Assembly (NCBI GenBank): GCA_900540345.1
Contig: UQFK01000001.1
Span: 367,707-431,706, forward strand
Direction of reading: 5' to 3'
Length of the DNA stretch: 64,000 bases
DNA from: an uncultured Eggerthella sp.
GTDB taxonomy: Bacteria; Actinomycetota; Coriobacteriia; Coriobacteriales; Eggerthellaceae
Position numbers and translations under genes: made by a program. This document shows, piece after piece, positions 44,500-53,698 of this stretch (positions are counted from its first letter, which is position 1; every line of letters starts with the position of its first letter). The notes under the pieces are model-generated. The model was not told where the DNA came from. It did not search any database and worked only from the letters and a program-made list of their open reading frames with translations.

Positions 44500-45666
44500 T
44501 TACGGCAGCTTACCGATCTCGGTGAAAAGCTCGTCGACGATCTGTGGCTCGGATACCTTCCGAATAACCTCGCCACCTGCGAAAATAACACCTTTGCCAT
44601 CACCGCAGGCAACACCGATATCGGCATCTTTCGCTTCACCCGGACCGTTCACCACGCAGCCCATCACAGCGACACGAAGCGGACGTGCCACATGTTGCAA
44701 ACGAGCCTCTACCTGCTTGGCAAGACCGATCAAGTCAACCTTGCAGCGGCCACAGGTGGGACAGCTGATGAGCTCGGGATAGCGCAGGCGCAGTCCGAGC
44801 GAGCCAAGCAGCACCCAAGCTGCGCGCACTTCCTCGACCGGATCGTCGGTAAGCGAGATACGCATAGTATCGCCAATGCCTTCATCGAGAAGTATCCCCA
44901 GGCCAGAAGCAGATTTTATGAGCCCCTGGAAGAGGGTTCCTGCCTCAGTGATACCAATATGAAGCGGAATGTGAGCAAGCTCTTGCGAGATAATACGATA
45001 GGTCTCGACGGTGGTAGGAACATCGTGAGCTTTAGCAGAAACCACCAGGTCAGTGAAGCCTTGTGATTCACAAAATTCGACATATTCGCGCGCGGATGCG
45101 GCGAGCTTCTGGGGCAGCGATAACGATGCATCGTCGCGTAGCTTAGCATCAAGAGAGCCTGCATTCACCCCGATACGAATGGGAATGCCTGCTTGAGCTG
45201 CTGCTTTAAGAACAGGAATAGTAGCATCAAGGCCACCGATATTACCAGGATTGATACGCAGCTTCGCGGCACCGCGACGTGCGGCTTCGATGGCAAGATC
45301 GGCGCTGAAATGGATATCGGCAACCACTGGCAAAGGCGAGCGCACGCAGATTTGCTCGAAGAAGTCCAGGTCAGACGCATGAGGAATCGCGATGCGAATG
45401 ATATCACACCCTGCTTGAGCAACGCGCTCGATCTGTTCAAGATTCTGTTCGACGTTTGCGAGCGGCAAGTTCAACATAGATTGCACCGCACAAGGAGCCC
45501 CTGCACCGATGGGAACATCGCCTACCCAAACACGATTGGTCAGAGTGTTCGGCTTGGGGCTTAACTGTTCCATAAGCTTGGGGCTTGATTGCTCCACAGG
45601 TTTAGAGCCTGATTGTTCCGCAGACTTGGGGCTTGATTGTTCCACGATTGTGTTCTCGCTGTTCAA
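44500..45666 (-). CDS. ispG: 4-hydroxy-3-methylbut-2-enyl-diphosphate synthase (flavodoxin/ferredoxin)
   Basis: IspG makes HMBPP in the MEP isoprenoid pathway using a 4Fe-4S cluster. Family blocks are VQSMLNLPLANVEQNLEQI, VADIHFSADLAIEA, LRINPGNIGG, and the cluster region SCPTCGRCKVDL with VNGPGEAKDADIGVACG. I choose TTG 45666: GGTTAGGA precedes it and it lies eight bases past the rseP stop, giving 388 residues. ATG 45573 is the alternative but lacks a ribosome site. The amino end, before the conserved fold, is made of four copies of an eight-residue unit (EQSSPKSA, EQSGSKPV, EQSSPKLM, EQLSPKPN), a 24-base minisatellite unusual for this enzyme. Confidence 0.93.
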   Translation of the reverse strand: MNSENTIVEQSSPKSAEQSGSKPVEQSSPKLMEQLSPKPNTLTNRVWVGDVPIGAGAPCAVQSMLNLPLANVEQNLEQIERVAQAGCDIIRIAIPHASDLDFFEQICVRSPLPVVADIHFSADLAIEAARRGAAKLRINPGNIGGLDATIPVLKAAAQAGIPIRIGVNAGSLDAKLRDDASLSLPQKLAASAREYVEFCESQGFTDLVVSAKAHDVPTTVETYRIISQELAHIPLHIGITEAGTLFQGLIKSASGLGILLDEGIGDTMRISLTDDPVEEVRAAWVLLGSLGLRLRYPELISCPTCGRCKVDLIGLAKQVEARLQHVARPLRVAVMGCVVNGPGEAKDADIGVACGDGKGVIFAGGEVIRKVSEPQIVDELFTEIGKLP

Positions 45667-45674
45667 AAGCGTTC

Positions 45675-46760
45675 CTAACCCCAGTTTCCGAAAACGAATC
45701 GCTGAATGTCCTGATTTGCCATGAATATGAAGAAGGCGAAGAACAAGCACATGCCCGCCACACTAAGGTAATTCAATGCGCGAATCGAGATGTTACGGCG
45801 GCGGATCTTCTGATAGATCTCGACGACGAAGCGGCCGCCATCAAGCGGCGGGATGGGCAGCATGTTCGCTAGACCGAGCGACACCGAAATAACCGCTGAA
45901 AAGGAAAGCAAGCTGAGAAAGCCCGCTTCAAAGGCTGTTTTTGAGAGCACTGCGATGCCAATGATCGAGGTGGAATTCGATACGGTATCAGCCGCGGTTG
46001 CGGGGTTGAACAGGCCCAAGATCGCTACAGCGACCATGCCGATGTACTTGAACCCAGCCACGATCGCGTCGAGAGGCGGCAAGACATAATGCACGACTTC
46101 CCCGCTTTGCATCTGCAGATCAACGCCAACACAAGAATAAATGATGACAAAGACGATCATGGCAAAGAGCAGGTTCATGAAGGGGCCTGCGAGCAAGATC
46201 GTAACACGCTTCCAGAAAGGCAACGTGCGATACTGCTGCTTCCTCTCGGCAGCAAAAAAGGCATCTAGATCTTCAATAGGGTCTGGTTTACCCAGTTCAC
46301 GAGCAGGAAACTTCTGCCCCGCTTCCGTATGCGCCGCCATCGCAGGCGTGCGGTAGGTGTTGAGCTTATCACGCCGTGTGGGACGCTTTAGACTTCCCCA
46401 TTCGCAAAGCTCTTCAAGAGCCTGATATGCTTCATCGTCGGTGATGCCCAGCGCTTCGGCAACGTCTTCCATTTCTGCTGTGCCGCGATCGTACATGAAG
46501 CCGAGCACTTCTTTCAGATGCGGACTTTCCTCGCCCGTGCCCATGCCACACACAGCCGCATAGCCACCCAAAGGCACCGCTGTCACGCCAAAACGCGTGC
46601 CTCGCCAGGTGAAACCAATACTCGGACCAGGAAGGCCGATCATGAATTCACTGACGCGAACACCAAAGGCCCGTGCAGCAAGAAAATGGCCGCCTTCGTG
46701 TATGAACACGAGGAAACCAAGAACGAGCGTTGCTATGAGAATCGTAATGAGAATATCCAT
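45675..46760 (-). CDS. rseP: Site-2 membrane metalloprotease (RseP-type) without PDZ domain, with inserted helical domain
   Basis: The zinc motif HEGGH is at residues 21-25 of the first helix and the distal LANMLPIPPLDGG motif near 310, as in intramembrane site-2 proteases. ATG 46760 gives 361 residues. In the usual PDZ position nothing PDZ-like is seen. Instead residues ~84-128 look like a small winged-helix (MEDVAEALGITDDEAYQALE... SLKR), followed by a basic/charged stretch before the second membrane segment LLAGPFMNLLFAMIVFV. It may cut an anti-sigma factor or clear signal peptides; the partner is unknown. A TATAAT box ends six bases before the ATG, so a leaderless message is possible. Confidence 0.85.
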   Translation of the reverse strand: MDILITILIATLVLGFLVFIHEGGHFLAARAFGVRVSEFMIGLPGPSIGFTWRGTRFGVTAVPLGGYAAVCGMGTGEESPHLKEVLGFMYDRGTAEMEDVAEALGITDDEAYQALEELCEWGSLKRPTRRDKLNTYRTPAMAAHTEAGQKFPARELGKPDPIEDLDAFFAAERKQQYRTLPFWKRVTILLAGPFMNLLFAMIVFVIIYSCVGVDLQMQSGEVVHYVLPPLDAIVAGFKYIGMVAVAILGLFNPATAADTVSNSTSIIGIAVLSKTAFEAGFLSLLSFSAVISVSLGLANMLPIPPLDGGRFVVEIYQKIRRRNISIRALNYLSVAGMCLFFAFFIFMANQDIQRFVFGNWG

Positions 46761-46766
46761 GGGGCT

Positions 46767-46772
46767 ATTATA
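46767..46772 (-). promoter_or_regulatory. Candidate leaderless-promoter -10 box for rseP
   Basis: A perfect TATAAT lies so close to the rseP ATG that transcription would begin at or next to the start codon. There is no ribosome-binding site and no good -35. Confidence 0.35.
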
Positions 46773-46834
46773 GGAGTGTGTGCGACTCGCTGGGTGAAGG
46801 CGCGGTGAACGCCGCAAGTTTTACAAAATCACGG

Positions 46835-48019
46835 CTAGATCAAAGCACGAGTATAAGCACGCGTGGCAGCATCGATTTCGAGCAGCTGATCAATACTCTC
46901 AGCTGGCTGAATACCTTGTGACACAGCGTGATCCATCGCTTGCTCGACCAGGTCAGCGATACCAAGATACGCAATGCGCTGGTCAAGAAAAGCAGCGACT
47001 GCGATCTCGTTGGCTGCATTCATGACCGCCGGCAGAGTGCCGCCTGTCTTTCCCGCCTCGATAGCCAGAGCAAGACAACGGAATGTCTCCAGGTCAGGCG
47101 CCTCAAATTGGAGCGATCCGAGTGTGCGGAAATCGAGTGGCGTAACTGGTGCCGACCACCGTGCGGGATAGCTGAGCGCAAACTGAATCGGGATGCGCAT
47201 GTCGGTGGTGCCGAGATGTGCCTTGACTGATCCATCCGTGAATTCGACCATCGAATGGATCGCACTTTGTGGCTGTACCACAACAGCGATCTTGTCGTAG
47301 GGCATATTGAATAGATGATGCGCCTCGATAACCTCGAGACCTTTGTTCATGAGCGTTGAGGAGTCGATCGAGATCTTGCGCCCCATGTTCCATGTGGGAT
47401 GACTGAGGGCTTGATCTGGCGTTATATCTTTGAGATCCGACCGCTTCTTGCCACGAAACGGTCCACCTGACGCGGTGACCCACAAGCGTGTTACTTCACG
47501 CGGATCTTCGCCGAGCAGACATTGATAGATCGCGCCATGCTCTGAATCGATCGGCAGAAGCGTAGTGTGATTCGAGAGCGGCATGAGCACATCGCCACCC
47601 ACTACCAGTGATTCCTTGTTTGCAAGTGCAAGTTGTTTGCCCGCAGTGAGCGCCGCGTAGCTCGCGCGCATACCTGCAGCTCCGACCAGGGCATTCACAA
47701 CCATATCAACCTCAGGAAGCGCGCAAAGATCAACCAGGGCATCAGCACCAGCATGAAGTTCGGTACCAACTTCGGCAAAGCGCGCTCGCCAAGTGTCACA
47801 CAAATCCTTATCGGCTAACACCGCATGCTTCACCTTGAATTCGCGTGCTTGATCGAGCATGACCTGGGCTTGCGTGTTCGCGCTCAGGGCAACGACCTCG
47901 ATGAATTCGGGATGCTTGCGTGCTACATCGAGCGTCTGGGTACCAATTGAGCCGGTCGAGCCCAAGACCGCAATACGTTTGGGGCGAAGCGTTGATGAGC
48001 TTTGACCTGTATCAGTCAT
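46835..48019 (-). CDS. dxr: 1-deoxy-D-xylulose-5-phosphate reductoisomerase
   Basis: DXR makes MEP from DXP with NADPH. The Rossmann motif VLGSTGSIGTQTLDVA is at residue ~20; LANKESLVVGG, IDSEHGAIYQCLLG and TASGGPFRG bind substrate and metal; HPTWNMGRKISIDSSTLMNKGLEVIEAHHLF (in parts) is the catalytic loop. ATG 48019 has AGGGG five bases before it; the in-frame ATG at 48034 does not. The length of 394 residues is normal. Overlap and order with cdsA and uppS indicate one transcript for isoprenoid and lipid carrier synthesis. Confidence 0.95.
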   Translation of the reverse strand: MTDTGQSSSTLRPKRIAVLGSTGSIGTQTLDVARKHPEFIEVVALSANTQAQVMLDQAREFKVKHAVLADKDLCDTWRARFAEVGTELHAGADALVDLCALPEVDMVVNALVGAAGMRASYAALTAGKQLALANKESLVVGGDVLMPLSNHTTLLPIDSEHGAIYQCLLGEDPREVTRLWVTASGGPFRGKKRSDLKDITPDQALSHPTWNMGRKISIDSSTLMNKGLEVIEAHHLFNMPYDKIAVVVQPQSAIHSMVEFTDGSVKAHLGTTDMRIPIQFALSYPARWSAPVTPLDFRTLGSLQFEAPDLETFRCLALAIEAGKTGGTLPAVMNAANEIAVAAFLDQRIAYLGIADLVEQAMDHAVSQGIQPAESIDQLLEIDAATRAYTRALI

Positions 48020-48046
48020 ATTTCCCCTGTTCATAGGTTGATTTCA

Positions 48047-49057
48047 CTAGGAGAACAGAAGGCCTGTTCCTGAAAAGACGAATGGAATGCACTGACCAAA
48101 GATGAGCAGCATAGACGAGCCAAGCGTGACCAAGAATTGCGAATCACAGCGATCGAGCAGACCACCATGACCAGGCATGATAGTGCCTGAATCCTTGAAA
48201 CCAGAATTGCGTTTGATGCGGCTTTCGACCAGGTCACCGATCACACCGAGGCAACCACAGATCGCACCGAAGATGAGCGCTTGGATAATGGTCATCGAAA
48301 CACCCGGAATGAGCGGGAATAAGCACCAGAACGCCATCGAGAAGATAAGGCCAGCAAAGAAACCTTCCCAGCTTTTCTTGGGGCTGACCTGCGGTGTCAT
48401 CTTGTGCTTTCCGATCTTCGAGCCAATCAGATAGGCGAAGGCGTCGTTGCCCCACACGCTGCAAAAGATCCCCAAGATGAGCACGCCGCCCCAAAACTCT
48501 GGCAGCGACATGCGAATGAGCATAGCTGATGACATGAGCAGGCCGGTGTAGGTAGCACCGAAAAGGCTCACTGCAACGTCTGTGATACGCGCATGAAGCC
48601 AAAAGACGTACCACACAAGTAGCACGATGATGAACAAAGCCATCACGATAATAAGACCGTTGATGCCAAAAAGCCACATTACCAGGGGAAATGATGCAGA
48701 CGCGACAATCCCTAGGAATTCGTTAGGCAACTTAGCGTCGGAGCGGAGCATGTAGTAGAATTCCCCGGCACAAATAGCCGAGAGTGCAGCCAGATAAAGC
48801 GCAGTGGTCGCGTTCGATGCGATGATGCAGATAACCGTAAGCGCAATATAAATCGCGCCTGTGCGGACACGAACCTGTAGGTTAGAAGGATTTTGCAGTT
48901 TACGCGGCGTTTTGTTGAGCATCTTTTGTTTGAGCACGGTGCGACGCTTCGGCTCTTCATGCTGGCCGCGCTTCAAGATAATCTCTTCACGCGACTCGAC
49001 CACGTTGCCATCGGCATCGACATGCGTGAAAGTGCGGCGAACTCGTTCGGTTGGCAT
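48047..49057 (-). CDS. cdsA: Phosphatidate cytidylyltransferase
   Basis: A 336-residue membrane enzyme with about eight helices and the CDP-DAG synthase signature SPKKSWEGFFAG, then GDLVESRIKRNSGFKDSG and MPGHGGLLDRCDS. It makes CDP-diacylglycerol, the precursor of phospholipids. The first ~65 residues form a charged cytoplasmic extension longer than the family norm. Its ATG lies three bases past the uppS stop, with GGGGCGGTG ahead. Confidence 0.95.
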   Translation of the reverse strand: MPTERVRRTFTHVDADGNVVESREEIILKRGQHEEPKRRTVLKQKMLNKTPRKLQNPSNLQVRVRTGAIYIALTVICIIASNATTALYLAALSAICAGEFYYMLRSDAKLPNEFLGIVASASFPLVMWLFGINGLIIVMALFIIVLLVWYVFWLHARITDVAVSLFGATYTGLLMSSAMLIRMSLPEFWGGVLILGIFCSVWGNDAFAYLIGSKIGKHKMTPQVSPKKSWEGFFAGLIFSMAFWCLFPLIPGVSMTIIQALIFGAICGCLGVIGDLVESRIKRNSGFKDSGTIMPGHGGLLDRCDSQFLVTLGSSMLLIFGQCIPFVFSGTGLLFS

Positions 49058-49060
49058 GTG

Positions 49061-49984
49061 CTACACCGCCCCAAAGCGACGATCGCGCTGCTGATAGTCG
49101 AGTAACGCGCGCAAGAGTTCGTAGCGATTGAAATCGGGCCAGAGTACCTCTGAGCAATAGAACTCAGTGTAGGCAATCTGCCAGAGCAAGAAATTGCTGA
49201 CGCGCATCTCGCCTGATGTGCGAATGAGCAGGTCAGGATCGGGAATACCTGCCGTATAGAGCGCGCTTTCAAACGCTTCTTCATTCGGCAGTGCTTCATC
49301 GATAGCGGCTTTGATCGCATCCGCGATCGCCACTTCGCTCGCCTGTTTGGTAAGTGCCGCAGCATCCTGTTTGGTAGGTGCTTCAGCGTCCTGTTTGGTG
49401 GGTGCTTCAGCGTCCTGTCCGGTGGGCTCCGCAGCTTCTTTGTCGCTATATGCCGCCAAAGCTGCAGCTACACCGCGCTGTATGCATTCGCTGGTAGCAT
49501 GCAGGATCTCTTGGCGGCTCCCGTAATTCACCGCAACCACCAACGTCATGCCGTCGTTGTCCTTGGTCTTTTCCCAGGCAGCGTCGAATGCATCCCGTGT
49601 CTCTTGTGGCAGAGCTGAAAGATCGCCGATCGTACGCACGCGCACGTGTTCTTCATGAAGGCCATCGACTTCAGCGAGCATGGTCTTTGCAAAAAGCTCC
49701 ATGAGCCCGCTCACTTCATCTTGCGGACGCTTCCAGTTCTCGGTCGAGAAGGAATAGATAGTGAGATAGTCTACGCCCAGGTCATTCGCGCAACGAATAG
49801 TCTCGCGCACCGCTTCGATGCCCGCTTTGTGGCCCTTCAGGCGATTGAGCGCGCGCTTTTTAGCCCAGCGGCCGTTGCCGTCCATAATCACCGCTATATG
49901 ACGCGGGATACGGCTCTGGTCAAGCGCATGCGCATCGAGCCCTGCGGGCGGATCGGGGAAGATGTAGTCCAGCGATTGTCTCAT
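49061..49984 (-). CDS. uppS: Undecaprenyl-diphosphate synthase with tandem-repeat insert
   Basis: A cis-prenyltransferase that makes the C55 carrier for wall synthesis. The start of the fold has HIAVIMDGNGRWAKKR (Asp of the active site), IYSFSTENWKRP and, late, DLLIRTSGEMRVSNFLLWQ and EFYCSEVLWPDF. At 307 residues it is ~55 longer than most. The extra lies at 181-217, where four copies of an eight-residue unit (APTKQDAE) are encoded by an exact 24-base repeat (49341-49436). The insert follows a surface helix, so the enzyme can probably tolerate it. Confidence 0.95.
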   Translation of the reverse strand: MRQSLDYIFPDPPAGLDAHALDQSRIPRHIAVIMDGNGRWAKKRALNRLKGHKAGIEAVRETIRCANDLGVDYLTIYSFSTENWKRPQDEVSGLMELFAKTMLAEVDGLHEEHVRVRTIGDLSALPQETRDAFDAAWEKTKDNDGMTLVVAVNYGSRQEILHATSECIQRGVAAALAAYSDKEAAEPTGQDAEAPTKQDAEAPTKQDAAALTKQASEVAIADAIKAAIDEALPNEEAFESALYTAGIPDPDLLIRTSGEMRVSNFLLWQIAYTEFYCSEVLWPDFNRYELLRALLDYQQRDRRFGAV

Positions 49985-50032
49985 TCAGCGGAGCCTCGTT
50001 CGCGATCAGATAGACACGATCAGTTGGTCGCG

Positions 50033-50590
50033 CTAGATGGACATGACCTCGGATTCTTTTTTCTTCAAGATGTCGTCGATGTTGCCGATGTAGGAGTCGG
50101 TGAGCTTCTGGATCTCCTCTTCGGCGCGACGTTTTTCGTCTTCAGGAAGATTGTCGTCCTTCACCATCTTGTCGATGCTCTGGTTTGCGTCGCGACGAGC
50201 GTTGCGCACGGCGATGCGTGCCTCTTCCGCAAATTCCTTGCACTGCTTCGCAAGTTCCTTGCGGCGCTCTTCGGTGAGTTGCGGGAAGGGCAGGCGAATG
50301 ACCGAGCCGTCGTTGTTCGGAGAAACGCCCAGGTCGGACTTCATGATCGCCTGTTCGATGGCGCCGAGCGCGCTTTTATCCCAGGGCTCGATGACGAGCG
50401 TGTGCGCATCGGGAGTCTTGATGGCCGCCATCTGATTGACGGGCGTGAGGGTGCCGTAGTATTCGGCTTTCACACGATCGAGGATCATAGCGTTGGCGCG
50501 ACCAGTGCGAACCTGCGAAAGGTTGCTGTTCAGCTGGTCGATAACGCCGTCCATGCGTTTCTTTGCGGCCTCTTTGATGTCGTTTACCAT
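50033..50590 (-). CDS. frr: Ribosome recycling factor
   Basis: A 185-residue protein with the RRF pattern: MDGVIDQLNSNLSQVRTGRANA at the start, IRLPFPQLTEERRKEL in the middle and a helical carboxyl end. With EF-G it splits the terminated ribosome. ATG 50590 follows GGGGAGG and gives the standard length; the earlier in-frame start at 50647 would add residues not seen in the family. It stands 365 bases after pyrH. Confidence 0.96.
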   Translation of the reverse strand: MVNDIKEAAKKRMDGVIDQLNSNLSQVRTGRANAMILDRVKAEYYGTLTPVNQMAAIKTPDAHTLVIEPWDKSALGAIEQAIMKSDLGVSPNNDGSVIRLPFPQLTEERRKELAKQCKEFAEEARIAVRNARRDANQSIDKMVKDDNLPEDEKRRAEEEIQKLTDSYIGNIDDILKKKESEVMSI

Positions 50591-50955
50591 ACTTCCTCCC
50601 CTAGTTGAGCGCCTGGTGAGCGATTTCATATGATGCCCGCGCGCCACGCGGACGATATTTTGGCGCAGAGCCCTGATGGACTACTGCTTTACAGAGCACC
50701 GTCGCGCGAAATGTCGTCGCTTAGCGGTTTGCGCCTGTAGCTTACTATTGTAGCGCGTTGCGACGCTTGGCGCGTGCAACTTGTTCACGCACATGGCTGC
50801 GCGCATGGGTTGCGCGAGGCACACAAGCGTAAGTCACGCAGTTCGTGCGATCGCGCAGCGTGCGAGCCCCGGATGATAGCCCGCTCGAGCCCAAGCCGCG
50901 TCGGGTTGCGCAGGTCTTACAAGGTGCGCGGACAGACCGGGCTGCGCAGGTGAGG
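50591..50955. other. Gap between pyrH and frr, no gene seen
   Basis: A 365-base GC-rich gap with irregular short repeats of TTGCGC and GTGCGC. It separates two genes that are usually adjacent. I see no gene or clear terminator. Confidence 0.4.
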
Positions 50956-51693
50956 CTAGTTCGCCTCTGTCCCGGCTGCCGTGACCGTAGTGCCGATATT
51001 CTCGCCCTTGAGGATGCGTGAGATGTTACCTGGCACCGTAAGGTCGAAAACAAGGATCGGCAGGTCGTTATCCATGCACAACGATGTTGCGGTCGAGTCC
51101 ATAACATGCAAGCCCTTGGCCAACACGTCGATATAGCTGATAGTCTCGAAGCGCTTGGCATCAGGATGCGTAACAGGATCGTCGTCGTAGATTCCGTCGA
51201 CTTTCGTAGCCTTCATCAGGCATTCTGCATTGATCTCGAGCGCACGCAGAGCTGCTGTGGTATCTGTAGTGAAATAAGGATTGCCCGTGCCTGCTGCGAA
51301 GATGACAACATAGCCTTTCTCGAGGTGATGCGTTGCTCGGCGGCGAATATAGGGCTCGGAGACCTGGCGCATCTCGATAGCGCTCATAACGCGCGTTGGG
51401 ATGTCGTGTCGCTCGAAAGCATCTTGGAGCGCGAGGGCGTTCATACAGGTTGCGAGCATGCCGATGTAGTCAGCATGAGCGCGATCCATGCCTTGCGCGG
51501 AACCAGCCAGGCCGCGGAAGATATTGCCGCCGCCGACCGTGACGGCAAGCTCGATGCCATCGTCCACGATCTTCTTGATCTGAACGGCCAGCTCCTCGAC
51601 CACTTTCGGGTCGATGCCATAACCAGCTTCACCCATCAGGGCCTCGCCCGAGAGCTTGAGCAGCACGCGTTTGTACTTGTAATCCGAATCCAT
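50956..51693 (-). CDS. pyrH: UMP kinase
   Basis: The bacterial hexameric UMP kinase: RVLLKLSGEALMG, ELAVTVGGGNIFRG, the IEMRQVSEPYIRRRA region and GTGNPYFTTDTTAALRA. It phosphorylates UMP to UDP. ATG 51693 has GGAAAGGG ahead; the frame reaching 51711 lacks this. It is the first gene of the pyrH-frr-uppS string visible here; rpsB and tsf, its usual predecessors, are not in the window. Confidence 0.96.
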   Translation of the reverse strand: MDSDYKYKRVLLKLSGEALMGEAGYGIDPKVVEELAVQIKKIVDDGIELAVTVGGGNIFRGLAGSAQGMDRAHADYIGMLATCMNALALQDAFERHDIPTRVMSAIEMRQVSEPYIRRRATHHLEKGYVVIFAAGTGNPYFTTDTTAALRALEINAECLMKATKVDGIYDDDPVTHPDAKRFETISYIDVLAKGLHVMDSTATSLCMDNDLPILVFDLTVPGNISRILKGENIGTTVTAAGTEAN

Positions 51694-51946
51694 ACGAACC
51701 CTTTCCAACAAGGCCGCGGCTCATCGCACATTGACGCGCGCAGGCTCGCGTCCTTCTTTCTAAGGAAACACTTCGTCCATATTACCCCATCGCCTGCTCA
51801 GTTCGAAGAAGGTGAGCGAAATTCCAACCATACGCATAATTCGTGCACTCGTGGGCGGCCGGTGTGGCTGTAGGAAGTGAATGGCAAAAGCCTTGTGCAC
51901 TTCAGGACGACGGGATGATCCACTCAAAATGCCTGCGGGTTCATCG

Positions 51947-52145
51947 TTTTGCAGTAAATCGGGCGTTTTTTGCAAGAGAAATGCGATTGTATGCACACTT
52001 TTGGCTTCAAAAACGCAATTTAGGAGCCACACGTACCAAATCCTGCTGCAAGATTGCGTTTGTACGCACAAACAGCGTCTTTTCGGCGCGCGTTTGTATC
52101 TACAAGCGAAAATCTCCTGCAATTTTTGGCAAAACTACTGCAAAA
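51947..52145 (+). repeat. Dispersed inverted-repeat element, copy R7 (199 bp)
   Basis: It is bounded by TTTTGCAGTA and its exact complement TACTGCAAAA. Inside: left box GCAAGAGAAATGCGATTGTA, a middle box TGCGTTTGTACGCACAAACA, and the opposite-strand right box ending CTCCTGCAATTTTTGGC. It has the same plan and size as copy R8, which lies on the other side of the nuclease-like gene. Confidence 0.8.
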
Positions 52146-52290
52146 AGAAGGTGAGCGCACGGCTCGCAAGTGGCTTCTAACCTTTCTGGAGGTATACGGT
52201 CTTCTGTCATCATGCGACTCTGGGGTGGATCATGCTTGTGTACCGCCATGCAATTCTTCGCGACCACGCAACCCACTACCATCATGCGCT

Positions 52291-53364
52291 TTACTCGCTG
52301 CTGCATGTCTCCTTGTTACTGCACGCCTCTCTGTTTTCACGCGGTTCTCTACCGTAGGCCGCGTCATCAAAATAGGCTGCGTCATCAAAAAGAAGAAGTT
52401 TGCGCAGTTCGAGATGGCGCTGGGTAAACCCTGGGTCGACGTACTGCAAGCGTCTCTTCATCTTGTGGGCGATCAAATGAGCGAGCTGATTAAAGGCAGC
52501 ACTATTCATGACCTGCGGTTTCGTCACGTTCAATACCGAGATGCCCAGCGAAATCAGAATGCTGCTCCGCAGTGCATCATGTACAGTCTTATTGATTCCT
52601 GCATGCGCGAGATCGCTGTCGTACTCGATCGCAAGATTCGCTTTCTCCCAGTACAGATCGCATTTGAAATACCGTGACGCATTGCGCTTTTTAACCGTGT
52701 TAGGAATGTCGATCCGACGGTTCATCTGAGGTTGCTCAAAACCATAGCCACCAAGCGCATATGGCAAGGTAAGGAACATTGCGAGATTCGTCTCCATCGG
52801 GGAAGCAGATGCTGGCAAGATGTAGCGCAGAGCTCGCCGGGCCTGTTTCACGCCCTTGAAACCAGACGCGCGTGCAAGGAATGCCTGCAGCTTTTCGGGC
52901 GTTGTAAGCGCGAGAACATTGTACTGAGTAAGCTCACCATGAGCAGCATAGGTTCCACAAAGCTCGAAACCGAGAGCGATGAGCTGCGCAAATGGAAGCA
53001 CACTCGCCATTTGCAAGAAGCAAAATTCTGGAGTGCTTACAAAAAGCGGTTCCTGGCGAAAGTGAGCATTGGCTTGCTGACAAGAATACGGAGGCAGATG
53101 CTTGTAAGTATGGCAGGTTGCAAGCTTTTTCCTGGATCTTGGCTGCTTGCTCGTTAGGATGACGTGCGAGTTTTGGCGCTGATGTATATACTCAATGCTT
53201 TCGTGACGGCTTTTAGGGCTTGAGAGTTGCACCTGAAGATGGGATGTGGCGTTCCTGCGATCGATCGACGAGCCAAGCAAACACCGGTGGTCGAGTGGGC
53301 TTGTAACCGTACCCAGTGAGCGCCAGTAAGAAAGTGCTGTCGTATGTCCAAGCAGAATCGCCAC
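52291..53364 (-). CDS. Hypothetical protein with AbiEi/DUF559-like nuclease fold
   Basis: A 357-residue protein of a type abundant in Coriobacteriia. The amino end AILLGHTTALSYWRS resembles proteins of the AbiEi-antitoxin neighbourhood. The carboxyl part has CDLYWEKANLAIEYDSDLAH and SSILISLGISVLNVTKPQV, the D/E-x-D pattern of Vsr/DUF559-type endonuclease folds. The GTG start has no strong ribosome site. The tail has an 18-base in-frame duplication (FDDAAY twice). Two 199-base repeat elements lie on either side in the same direction. The function is unknown; nuclease or regulator are both possible. Confidence 0.65.
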   Translation of the reverse strand: MAILLGHTTALSYWRSLGTVTSPLDHRCLLGSSIDRRNATSHLQVQLSSPKSRHESIEYIHQRQNSHVILTSKQPRSRKKLATCHTYKHLPPYSCQQANAHFRQEPLFVSTPEFCFLQMASVLPFAQLIALGFELCGTYAAHGELTQYNVLALTTPEKLQAFLARASGFKGVKQARRALRYILPASASPMETNLAMFLTLPYALGGYGFEQPQMNRRIDIPNTVKKRNASRYFKCDLYWEKANLAIEYDSDLAHAGINKTVHDALRSSILISLGISVLNVTKPQVMNSAAFNQLAHLIAHKMKRRLQYVDPGFTQRHLELRKLLLFDDAAYFDDAAYGREPRENREACSNKETCSSE

Positions 53365-53439
53365 TCTTCAATCATGACAAGTAAATCTCACGTTTTCCTT
53401 ACGAGCATCTGAACTTTCATGATGTGGCAGGGCGTGCTT

Positions 53440-53600
53440 TCTTGACCTCGCTTCTTCGAATCGCGTCTTTTAATCGCGCTGTTCTTATCGTGCTTTTCCT
53501 CTCGCGGCGCTCTTCTTGCGCCTCCCCTCTCACGCTGCTCTTCTTGTGTTGCTTTTAATTTCACTGCATTTAATTGCAGTGCTCTTAACTGTGCCTTTCT
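53440..53600. repeat. Degenerate short repeats upstream of the nuclease-like gene
   Basis: Variants of CGCGCTGTTCTT and GCGCTCTTCTTG recur at ~20-30-base spacing. The sequence is too irregular for a single unit length. The gap 53365-54394 holds this, copy R8, a candidate small RNA and another tandem array. Confidence 0.4.
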
Positions 53601-53698
53601 TGAGTTTATGCGTTAGTACAGTGTTTGTGCAGGTCTGTGCGGTTGCATTAGCGCTTGTCCACGGGGTTATTTGCGTGGCAGAGCAAACGCGGATGCAG

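Noticed and set aside
51760..52122. Short frames with VHTIAFLLQK-type peptides (also at 4020-4208, 16209-16550, 24090-24482, 53530-53895)
   Set aside because: They arise from the dispersed inverted repeats and share peptides only because the DNA repeats; none has a ribosome site.
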